A stretch of DNA of 7,200 nucleotides from Actinomycetota bacterium. Its GTDB lineage: Bacteria > Actinomycetota > Actinomycetes > Nanopelagicales > Nanopelagicaceae. A model generated the notes under the pieces. It had not been told where the DNA came from. It made no database searches and saw only the letters and a list, made by a program, of their open reading frames with translations. The stretch covers positions 1-7,200 of the forward strand of contig CANLAC010000060.1 of assembly GCA_947488645.1 (NCBI GenBank). Reading direction: 5' to 3'. Shown here piece after piece: positions 1 to 5,679 of the stretch. Numbering within the stretch: position 1 is the first letter of the stretch; every line of letters starts with the position of its first letter. A program made the position numbers and the translations under genes.

Positions 1-383
1 CAACCCTCATCGTAAGCATCGTTGCAATTGCTGTATCGGCCGTTGTTCAGGGTAAGAGTGGGTTCTTAGGCGCACTGCTCGCACAGTTTGTGGTCATTAT
101 CTTTTTTGTTATTCACATCGCAGTCTCGCGCATGACTCGTAATCTGGATCCAATCTCAACTATGGCAATGGCCTTGTTTTCTTACTTTGCCAAGCTATTT
201 GCGTTGGGGATTTTGCTGTGGGCCATCGCCAAGTACACAGATCGGGCCACAATTAACCGCATCGCCTTTGGGGTCACAGCAGTGGCCCTCACAATCGCCT
301 GGTTATGGGGCGAGATTGCCAGTTACATGAAACTGCGCCTACATTTACCCTTGCCCGTAACCAAGAAGCCCGAAGAGGATTAG
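1..383 (+). CDS. atpI: AtpI-like membrane protein, 5' end outside window
   Basis: The frame that reads from base 3 is open from the left edge to TAG at 381-383, giving 126 visible codons. The real start therefore lies upstream, and the GTG at 90-92 is an internal valine. The protein is very hydrophobic, with about four membrane segments: the first visible residues, then stretches around 22-43, 55-77 and 83-105. A short basic and acidic tail ends in KKPEED. A four-helix protein of this size just before atpB is the usual place and form of the ATP synthase I chain. In other bacteria this protein helps c-ring assembly and, with AtpZ, has been linked to Mg2+ supply. Those roles come from family knowledge. 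Sequence conservation in AtpI is low, so the name rests on topology and position as much as on residues. The next gene follows after 11 bases. Confidence 0.75.
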   Translation, partial: TLIVSIVAIAVSAVVQGKSGFLGALLAQFVVIIFFVIHIAVSRMTRNLDPISTMAMALFSYFAKLFALGILLWAIAKYTDRATINRIAFGVTAVALTIAWLWGEIASYMKLRLHLPLPVTKKPEED

Positions 384-394
384 AAGGAGTCACC

Positions 395-583
395 ATGGCA
401 AATCGCGATGAGAATGCAATGTGGTCCATCTTTGGATACCTCTTATCTGGCCTGGTCTTCTGGGGTGGCATTGGCTTTGGTCTGGACAAGTGGCTGGACA
501 AGGGGATGTTTACCCTGATCGGCATGCTCGTGGGAATCAGTGGGGCCATCTACCTGGTCTGGCTCCGCTTTGGCCGCGAATAG
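395..583 (+). CDS. AtpZ-type small membrane protein (putative F0F1-ATPase accessory subunit)
   Basis: This 62-residue protein starts at ATG 395, chosen because AAGGAG at 384-389 lies 5 bases upstream. The frame is open further upstream to an ATG at 305, but that stretch lies inside atpI. Two membrane helices are visible, about residues 12-30 and 39-57. They flank a short polar turn with the pattern GFGLDKWLDKG. A GxGxGLD motif followed by a second glycine-rich helix (IGMLVGISGAIY) is typical of the AtpZ/ATPase gene1 family, which is encoded next to atpI and atpB in many bacteria. Proposed roles are Mg2+/Ca2+ passage or help in Fo assembly, and neither is settled. Five of its nine Leu codons are CTG, unlike the atp genes downstream. 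The family assignment is fairly secure. The function is not. Confidence 0.7.
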   Translation: MANRDENAMWSIFGYLLSGLVFWGGIGFGLDKWLDKGMFTLIGMLVGISGAIYLVWLRFGRE

Positions 584-711
584 CCCACAATCCACGCACA
601 ATCTCACATTTCTCTCAGCCATTTCGATTTCTCATAATTAACCCATCTCCCATAGGGTTGCCCCGTCTTCCCGTTAGATCGACCAACTTAATTGGCCTGT
701 GAGGAGTATGC
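584..711 (+). promoter_or_regulatory. atpZ-atpB intergenic leader, possible promoter
   Basis: This 128-base gap is the only substantial non-coding stretch in the window. It is pyrimidine-rich, with ATTTC at 608-612, 621-625 and 627-631. CATAAT at 633-638 matches a sigma-70 -10 box at five of six bases, but no good -35 box sits 16-18 bases upstream. AACCC at 640-644 can pair with GGGTT at 655-659 around a 10-base loop. CCAA at 683-686 can pair with TTGG at 692-695 just before the ribosome site. Neither hairpin has a T-run, so neither looks like a terminator. A promoter or 5' leader for the structural genes is plausible but not shown. Confidence 0.3.
701..706 (+). promoter_or_regulatory. Ribosome binding site deciding the atpB start
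   Basis: GAGGAG ends 5 bases before GTG 712, matching the 5-6 base spacing seen at the other Shine-Dalgarno sites in this operon. ATG 708 is only 1 base away and opens a 9-codon frame that stops at TGA 735-737. GTG 724 is 17 bases away. TGA at 700-702 is in frame with 712 and blocks any earlier start. Confidence 0.7.
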
Positions 712-1497
712 GTGCGCGTTCTAGTGCGTTCTGCTGAAGGTGAAGGATTCGTCCCACCTAGCACCAAAGACTTCCAACTTCCTCCAATTTTTGGTGACAA
801 TGTTTATACGACTAAGCCAATTCTTCTTGTCTTTCTCTCTGTAATTTTGATTTCAACATTCTTTATCTTGTCCGCGCGCAAAGCTGCAATTGTTCCAAGC
901 AAGTTCCAATTTGCTGGTGAATCTGTGTACTCATTTGTGCGTGAAAACTTGGCCAAAGAGGTCATCGGTCACGAATTCATGCGTTTTGTGCCATACCTGT
1001 TTACCTTGTTTACATTTATTTTGGTGAACAACCTCTTCGGAATTATTCCGCTTATCCAGTTCCCAACGATGTCGCATGTTTCATTCCCTTATGTTTTGGC
1101 GTTGTCTACTTACTTGGTCTTCCACTACGTAGGAATTCGCAAGCAAGGCGCATTTAAGTACTTCAAGGAAATCTTGTTTATGCCTGGCGTTCCAAAAGCT
1201 GCATACATTTTGATTACACCACTTGAAATTCTCACATTCTTTGTTGTGCGTCCACTAACGCTTTCACTTCGTCTTTTTGCAAATATGTTTGCGGGCCACT
1301 TGTTGTTGCTCGTGTTTATCTTGGGTGGAGAACATCTACTCCAAGGTGTTATTGGTTTGAAGTTGATCAGCCCATTTGCCTTCGGTATCGGCATTGTGTT
1401 GACCTTCTTTGAATTCATGGTCCAATGCTTGCAGGCGTACATCTTTACTCTGCTCGCAGCTCTATACATCGCCGGCGCCCTTGCCGACGAGCACTAA
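712..1497 (+). CDS. atpB: ATP synthase Fo subunit a
   Basis: Subunit a forms the proton half-channels beside the c-ring in the cytoplasmic membrane. The protein has 261 residues and starts with GTG (see the ribosome site at 701-706). Hydrophobic segments lie at roughly 36-54, 92-116, 122-140, 164-206 and 218-256. The signature LSLRLFANMFAGH spans 184-196 and contains the essential arginine R187, equivalent to E. coli R210. The last helix has E234 and Q241, equivalent to E. coli H245 and Q252, and H196 sits where E. coli has E219. The Glu/His pair is thus swapped relative to E. coli, as in many bacteria and mitochondria. The gene ends in tandem stops (TAA, then TAG at 1498-1500). It stands 128 bases after atpZ and 20 bases before atpE. 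The identification is secure. The exact start is the weakest part. Confidence 0.96.
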   Translation: MRVLVRSAEGEGFVPPSTKDFQLPPIFGDNVYTTKPILLVFLSVILISTFFILSARKAAIVPSKFQFAGESVYSFVRENLAKEVIGHEFMRFVPYLFTLFTFILVNNLFGIIPLIQFPTMSHVSFPYVLALSTYLVFHYVGIRKQGAFKYFKEILFMPGVPKAAYILITPLEILTFFVVRPLTLSLRLFANMFAGHLLLLVFILGGEHLLQGVIGLKLISPFAFGIGIVLTFFEFMVQCLQAYIFTLLAALYIAGALADEH

Positions 1498-1517
1498 TAG
1501 GAAATAAGGAGAAATAA

Positions 1518-1721
1518 ATGGAAGGCACACTCAACCTTGTTGGTTTCGGCCTCGCAGCAATTGGTCCGGGTATCGCAACAGGACTTATCTTCGCCGCATA
1601 CATCAACGGCGTTGCACGTCAGCCAGAAGCACGTAGCGTTCTACAGCCAATCGCGTTCCTAGGTTTCGCGCTTGCTGAAGCTCTCGCACTCTTCGGTCTC
1701 GTACTCGCATTCGTTCTCTAA
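1518..1721 (+). CDS. atpE: ATP synthase Fo subunit c
   Basis: This 67-residue hairpin protein forms the rotating c-ring. Two membrane helices lie at about 5-32 and 44-67, joined by the polar loop ARQPE, which contacts gamma and epsilon. E54 in ALAEAL is the ion-binding carboxylate. The glycine pattern in helix 1 is GPGIATG (16-22). Residues that bind sodium in Ilyobacter-type rings are absent: its Gln32 is T21 here, and the Ser after the Glu is A55. The ring should therefore carry protons. The protein is short, as the C-terminus ends with the second helix. AAGGAG at 1506-1511 lies 6 bases before ATG, one of the best ribosome sites in the window, which fits a subunit needed in about ten copies. 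The downstream gap to atpF is 26 bases. Confidence 0.97.
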   Translation: MEGTLNLVGFGLAAIGPGIATGLIFAAYINGVARQPEARSVLQPIAFLGFALAEALALFGLVLAFVL

Positions 1722-1747
1722 TTAGAAGATTTATTTAAGGACAACTG

Positions 1748-2278
1748 ATGCAATTTGTTAACTTAGCCGCGGAAGGCAAGGTCAACCCTTTAATTCCGCA
1801 CACAGCTGAATTGATTGTGGGAGCTATTGCCTTCACCCTTCTCTTCCTTGTGCTTCGCAAGTTCGTTGTGCCAATGTTTGAAAAAGCATTCACAGCGCGA
1901 ACAGAGGCAATTCAAGGTGGCATCGAGCGTGCAGAAAAGGCGCAGGTTGAAGCACAACGCGCACTTACTCAGTACACCGAGCAGCTATCGAAGGCACAGT
2001 CAGAAGCACAGACTCTTCGTGAAGAAGCTCGTGTTCAGGGTGCAGCAATCATTGAAGATCTTCGTGCCAAGGCACAAGAAGAAGCAGCTCGCATCACAGC
2101 AACTGCCCACGCTTCAATCGAAGCAGAACGTCAACAAGCAGTTACCTCACTTCGTAATGAAGTTGGCGCACTAGCTGTTGAACTTGCTTCAAAGATTGTT
2201 GGAGAAGCACTGGATGATCAAGCTCGTCAATCACGAATCGTTGATCGTTTTCTTGAAGATCTAGAGAAGAGTAAGTAA
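1748..2278 (+). CDS. atpF: ATP synthase Fo subunit b
   Basis: Subunit b is the peripheral stalk, which holds alpha3beta3 still against the rotor. The protein has 176 residues, somewhat longer than the 156 of E. coli. A short N-terminal stretch with NPLIP at 13-17 precedes one membrane helix at about 21-38. This is followed by a long charged coiled coil, about 45-150, rich in Ala, Glu, Gln and Arg. R51 lies just past the membrane, as in the family. The C-terminal part, about 139-176, with ELASKIVGEAL, is the region expected to meet delta. AAGGA at 1737-1741 lies 6 bases before ATG. There is no sign of a second b' gene, so a b homodimer is expected. The stop is only 2 bases before atpH, but the two are separate genes in different frames, unlike the fused b-delta of mycobacteria. 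Confidence 0.95.
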   Translation: MQFVNLAAEGKVNPLIPHTAELIVGAIAFTLLFLVLRKFVVPMFEKAFTARTEAIQGGIERAEKAQVEAQRALTQYTEQLSKAQSEAQTLREEARVQGAAIIEDLRAKAQEEAARITATAHASIEAERQQAVTSLRNEVGALAVELASKIVGEALDDQARQSRIVDRFLEDLEKSK

Positions 2279-2280
2279 AT

Positions 2281-3108
2281 ATGAGAGCTCACTTCGGAGG
2301 CAGCAGCCGTAAGTCACTTGTGGCTTCACGTGTGTCACTTGATGCTGCCGTCAAAGGCGCAGATGCAAATAGTGCATCTGCTTTGAGCTCTGAACTTTTC
2401 TTTGTTGCAGATGTACTCAGCACAAACATTGCTGTGCGTCGCGCCCTTACCGATCCATCTCGCGATGGCAAGGCAAAGGCAGCATTTATCTCTGATCTAC
2501 TAGGAAAAAAGATCGGCGCACTTGCACTTGGTTTAGTTACCGAGCTTTCAAGCCTTCGCTGGTCATCACCAAAGGATCTTGTACTAGTCGTAGAACAGCT
2601 AGCAATTGAGGCAGAAGCATCAGCTGCCAATATCGCAGGCGAACTTGACCGCGTAGAAGATGAAATTTTCACAGCTGCTACTGCCTTTGCTAGTTCATCA
2701 GAACTTCGCAAGGCACTGACATCAGATGCTACGAATGCAAAGGCAACTTTGGTTGCCGACATTCTCAAGGGCGCATCCGGTTCAACTGTAAAGCTGGTTT
2801 CACAGTTAGTTAATGCTTGGAGAGGTCGCAGTATTGAGTCAGCATTTGCTGATTACCAATGGGCACTTGCAGCACGCCGCAATCGCGTGATCGCACTTGT
2901 TCGAGTTGCCACACCAATTACCCAAGCGCAGTTAGATCGTCTTACAGCAACATTAACAAGCAAGGTTGGACAACCTGTCCGCATCAACGTTGAAATCGAT
3001 CCGTCAGTTATCGGTGGGGTTTCAGTGAAGTTTGCAGATGAAATGGTTGATGGATCAGTTTCAAATCGTTTGGCGGGGGCCGCACGCGCTCTTGCCGGAA
3101 GCAAATAA
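2281..3108 (+). CDS. atpH: ATP synthase F1 subunit delta (OSCP), long actinobacterial form
   Basis: Delta caps the F1 head and joins it to the b stalk. At 275 residues it is about 100 longer than E. coli delta (177), as is usual in Actinobacteria. The N-terminus GSSRKSLVASR resembles the actinobacterial GASRxxL start. The C-terminal OSCP signature, about 208-268, includes EIDPSVIGG, the FADEMVDGS stretch and a final amphipathic helix. The extra length is an internal duplication: residues 38-113 align with 128-199, for example RRALTDP against RKALTSD. ATG 2281 follows the atpF stop by 2 bases, and no GGAG or AGGA motif lies upstream, so translation probably depends on ribosomes finishing atpF. 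No in-frame upstream start fits better. The identification is secure. Confidence 0.95.
   Translation: MRAHFGGSSRKSLVASRVSLDAAVKGADANSASALSSELFFVADVLSTNIAVRRALTDPSRDGKAKAAFISDLLGKKIGALALGLVTELSSLRWSSPKDLVLVVEQLAIEAEASAANIAGELDRVEDEIFTAATAFASSSELRKALTSDATNAKATLVADILKGASGSTVKLVSQLVNAWRGRSIESAFADYQWALAARRNRVIALVRVATPITQAQLDRLTATLTSKVGQPVRINVEIDPSVIGGVSVKFADEMVDGSVSNRLAGAARALAGSK
2392..2877 (+). repeat. Duplicated helical domain within delta (protein-level repeat)
   Basis: Delta residues 38-113 (bases 2392-2619) and 128-199 (bases 2662-2877) align at an offset of 90 residues, falling to 88 and then 87 after small gaps. Shared positions include E38/E128, F40/F130, R53/R143, the ALT at 55-57 and 145-147, KA at 64-65 and 154-155, D72/D160, L74/L162, LV at 85-86 and 172-173, and L89/L176. 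The repeat is seen in protein, not in DNA, so it is old. Confidence 0.65.
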
Positions 3109-3120
3109 AGGGAGAAACAC

Positions 3121-4761
3121 ATGGCAGACCTAAAGATCAATCCTGAAGAGATTCAGGGTGCCTTAGCGAACTTCGTTAAGTCATACGATCCAGGCGTTGC
3201 AGCTCGCGACGAAGTGGGAACCGTTACTCAAGCAGGCGACGGAATCGCACGTATCGAAGGGCTGCCATCAACGATGGCAAATGAGTTGTTGCGTTTTGAA
3301 AACGGCACACTCGGCCTCGCACTCAACCTAGACGTCCGTGAAATCGGTACCGTTATTTTGGGTAGTACAACAGGAATTGAAGAAGGAACATCAGTTCGAC
3401 GTACAGGTGAAATTCTCTCTGTACCAGTCGGTGATGGTTTCCTAGGTCGCGTTGTTGACGCACTTGGAAATCCAATTGATGGCAAGGGCGAAATCAAAGC
3501 TGAAGCACGTCGTGCACTAGAACTCCAGGCTCCCTCTGTAGTTCAGCGCCAACCTGTTAAGGAACCTCTTGCAACTGGTATCAAGGCGATTGATGCAATG
3601 ACAGCTATTGGTCGCGGACAGCGCCAGTTGATCATTGGTGACCGCCAGACTGGTAAGACTGCTGTTGCAGTAGACACAATTATTAACCAGAAGGAAAACT
3701 GGAAATCTGGCGATAAGAAGAAGCAAGTTAAGTGTATTTATGTTGCTATTGGCCAGAAGGGTTCAACGATTGCTGCAGTAAAGGGCGCACTCGAAGAAGC
3801 TGGCGCAATGGAGTACACAACAATCGTTGCTTCACCTGCATCAGATCCAGCAGGTTTCAAGTACCTATCTCCTTACACAGGTTCTGCAATTGGTCAGCAC
3901 TGGATGTACAAGGGCGAGCACGTACTTATCGTGTTTGATGATTTATCAAAGCAAGCTGAGGCTTACCGTTCAGTCTCACTTCTACTTCGTCGTCCACCAG
4001 GCCGCGAAGCATACCCAGGCGATGTTTTCTACTTGCACTCACGTTTACTAGAGCGTTGCGCAAAGCTTTCCGATGAATTAGGTGGCGGTTCAATGACCGG
4101 CTTACCAATCATCGAAACAAAGGGAAATGACGTTTCTGCCTTCATTCCTACAAACGTAATTTCAATTACTGATGGTCAGGTCTTCTTCGAAACAGATTTG
4201 TTTAACGCCGGTGTTCGCCCAGCGATCAACGTAGGTGTTTCTGTTTCTCGCGTAGGTAGCTCGGCACAGACAAAGGCGATGAAGAAGATTGCTGGACGTT
4301 TGCGTCTTGACCTTGCTCAGTACCGTGAACTTGAAGCATTCGCTGCTTTCGGTTCAGATCTTGATGCTGCATCAAAGGCTCAGCTTGAGCGCGGTGCACG
4401 TATGGTTGAACTTCTAAAGCAAGGTCAGTATTCGCCATATTCATTGGAACGTCAGATCGTTTCAATCTGGGCAGGTACTACTGGAAAGCTTGATGATGTC
4501 GCAGTTGCAGATATCCGTCGCTTTGAATTAGAGCTACTGGATTTCATCGCTCGTGAACGCAAGGAGATCAACACTGTTATCTCTGAGACTAAGCAGCTAG
4601 ATGATGACACCATTGCAAAGATGACTGAGGCTGTTGAAGCTTTCAAAAAGCAGTTCAAATCTTCTGTAACACACGCTCTTAATGAAGCTCCAGCTGAAGC
4701 CCTAGATGGCGAAGGCACAGAGCAAATTACAAAGTTTGTGCCACCGGCGGTGAAGAAGTAA
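3121..4761 (+). CDS. atpA: ATP synthase F1 subunit alpha
   Basis: Alpha alternates with beta in the F1 head and binds nucleotide at non-catalytic sites. The protein has 546 residues, against 513 in E. coli. The beta-barrel domain spans about 26-95. The nucleotide-binding domain holds the Walker A motif GDRQTGKT at 173-180 (K179) and Walker B LIVFDD ending at D273-D274. The family signature PAINVGVSVSRVGSSAQ is at 367-383. In it, R377 is the arginine that reaches into the beta catalytic site, equivalent to E. coli R376. The helical C-terminal domain follows to about 513. The last 33 or so residues are a polar tail with EALDGEGTEQ and a lysine end, comparable to the actinobacterial tail that restrains ATP hydrolysis in mycobacteria. 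GGAG at 3111-3114 lies 6 bases before ATG, and the gap from atpH is 12 bases. All key residues are present. Confidence 0.98.
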   Translation: MADLKINPEEIQGALANFVKSYDPGVAARDEVGTVTQAGDGIARIEGLPSTMANELLRFENGTLGLALNLDVREIGTVILGSTTGIEEGTSVRRTGEILSVPVGDGFLGRVVDALGNPIDGKGEIKAEARRALELQAPSVVQRQPVKEPLATGIKAIDAMTAIGRGQRQLIIGDRQTGKTAVAVDTIINQKENWKSGDKKKQVKCIYVAIGQKGSTIAAVKGALEEAGAMEYTTIVASPASDPAGFKYLSPYTGSAIGQHWMYKGEHVLIVFDDLSKQAEAYRSVSLLLRRPPGREAYPGDVFYLHSRLLERCAKLSDELGGGSMTGLPIIETKGNDVSAFIPTNVISITDGQVFFETDLFNAGVRPAINVGVSVSRVGSSAQTKAMKKIAGRLRLDLAQYRELEAFAAFGSDLDAASKAQLERGARMVELLKQGQYSPYSLERQIVSIWAGTTGKLDDVAVADIRRFELELLDFIARERKEINTVISETKQLDDDTIAKMTEAVEAFKKQFKSSVTHALNEAPAEALDGEGTEQITKFVPPAVKK

Positions 4762-4764
4762 CTC

Positions 4765-5679
4765 ATGGGTGCCCAACTCCGCATTTATCGCAGACGCATG
4801 CGATCTGTTAAAGCGACCAAAAAGATCACGAAAGCTATGGAGTTAATCTCTGCTTCTCGTATCGTTAAGGCGCAACAACGGGTTGCAGCGTCTACTCCTT
4901 ATGCAAATGAGTTGACCCGTGCGGTTTCTGCAGTTGCTTCATACTCTTCAACGGTTCACCCATTGACGACTCCAAGTGAGAATCCAAAGCGCGCTGCGAT
5001 TTTGATTATCTCTGCAGACCGCGGAATGGCTGGTGCGTACTCAAACAATGCAATCAAGGAAGGCGAACAGTTAGCTGCACTCCTTCGTGAACGTGGTCTT
5101 GAGGTTAAGCCGTACCTGGTTGGACGCAAGGCTGTTGGTTACTACAAGTTCCGTGAGCGCTTCATCGCAGGTCAATGGACTGGTTTTTCAGATAACCCAG
5201 TCTATGAAAATGCAAAAGAAGTTGCAGATGCGTTAATCAAGGCCTTTATCGCCGATGCTCAAACCGATCCAGATGGCGTCGATGAGATTCACATCATCTT
5301 TACTGAATTTAAATCAATGCTTATCCAAAATGCTATGGCAAAGCGTCTGCTTCCTCTAGAAGTTGTAGAAAGCGATGCACCAGTTCCAACTGGATTGCTA
5401 CCTATGTATGAATTCGAACCTAATGCAGGCGTAGTGCTTGACGCGCTACTACCTCGATACATTGAGGCTCGAATCTTTAACGCGATGTTGCAATCTGCAG
5501 CTTCAGAGCATGCAGCAAGACGTCGCGCAATGAAGTCAGCAACTGACAATGCTGATGATCTAATCAAGTCGTTAACGCGACTTGCGAACGCGGCTCGTCA
5601 GGCCGAAATTACTCAAGAAATCAGTGAAATTGTTGGCGGCGCAGACGCGTTGGCCTCAGCTAGTGCAGGGAGTGAATGA
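4765..5679 (+). CDS. atpG: ATP synthase F1 subunit gamma
   Basis: Gamma is the central rotor shaft, which turns inside alpha3beta3 and sits on the c-ring. The protein has 304 residues. The N-terminal helix MGAQLRIYRRRMRSVKATKK (1-20) and its continuation ITKAMELISASRIVKAQQR are strongly conserved among actinobacteria. The C-terminal helix, about 235-292, ends in ARQAEITQEISEIVGGADAL, the standard gamma signature. The central Rossmann-like domain, about 75-215, has the loop ADAQTDPDGVDE near 163-174. This loop looks a few residues longer than in E. coli, near where mycobacterial gamma carries its extra loop. ATG 4765 lies 3 bases after the atpA stop. No GGAG or AGGA motif precedes it, so reinitiation after atpA is likely. 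The stop TGA 5677-5679 overlaps the atpD start. Confidence 0.97.
   Translation: MGAQLRIYRRRMRSVKATKKITKAMELISASRIVKAQQRVAASTPYANELTRAVSAVASYSSTVHPLTTPSENPKRAAILIISADRGMAGAYSNNAIKEGEQLAALLRERGLEVKPYLVGRKAVGYYKFRERFIAGQWTGFSDNPVYENAKEVADALIKAFIADAQTDPDGVDEIHIIFTEFKSMLIQNAMAKRLLPLEVVESDAPVPTGLLPMYEFEPNAGVVLDALLPRYIEARIFNAMLQSAASEHAARRRAMKSATDNADDLIKSLTRLANAARQAEITQEISEIVGGADALASASAGSE
5667..5672 (+). promoter_or_regulatory. Ribosome binding site deciding the atpD start
   Basis: AGGGAG lies inside the end of atpG. Two ATG codons stand in tandem at 5676 and 5679. The spacing from GGAG is 3 bases to the first and 6 to the second. The atpE and atpA sites both use 6, so the second ATG is preferred. 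Confidence 0.6.

Noticed and set aside
90..92. GTG as the start of the first gene
   Set aside because: The frame is open from the window edge and encodes another hydrophobic helix upstream, and no ribosome site precedes 90. The gene is simply cut off.
305..394. Extended N-terminus for the AtpZ-like protein from ATG 305
   Set aside because: It would overlap atpI by 79 bases with no ribosome site, while ATG 395 has AAGGAG 5 bases upstream and the family is short.
289..549. Reverse-strand open frames here and at 1125-1469, 2289-2768, 2853-3140, 3228-3497, 4226-4465, 4452-4784 and 5289-5567
   Set aside because: All lie opposite well-identified atp genes, and their translations show no recognisable family.
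640..659. Hairpin AACCC/GGGTT as a terminator after atpZ
   Set aside because: The stem is only 5 base pairs with a 10-base loop and no T-run follows.
1815..2174. Same-strand alternative frames inside atpF, atpA and atpD
   Set aside because: They are out-of-frame readings of conserved coding sequence with odd composition and no ribosome sites.
2276..2283. Possible broken atpF-atpH fusion like the mycobacterial b-delta gene
   Set aside because: Each gene has a normal stop or start and full family length, and they sit in different frames. Separate genes are the usual state outside mycobacteria.
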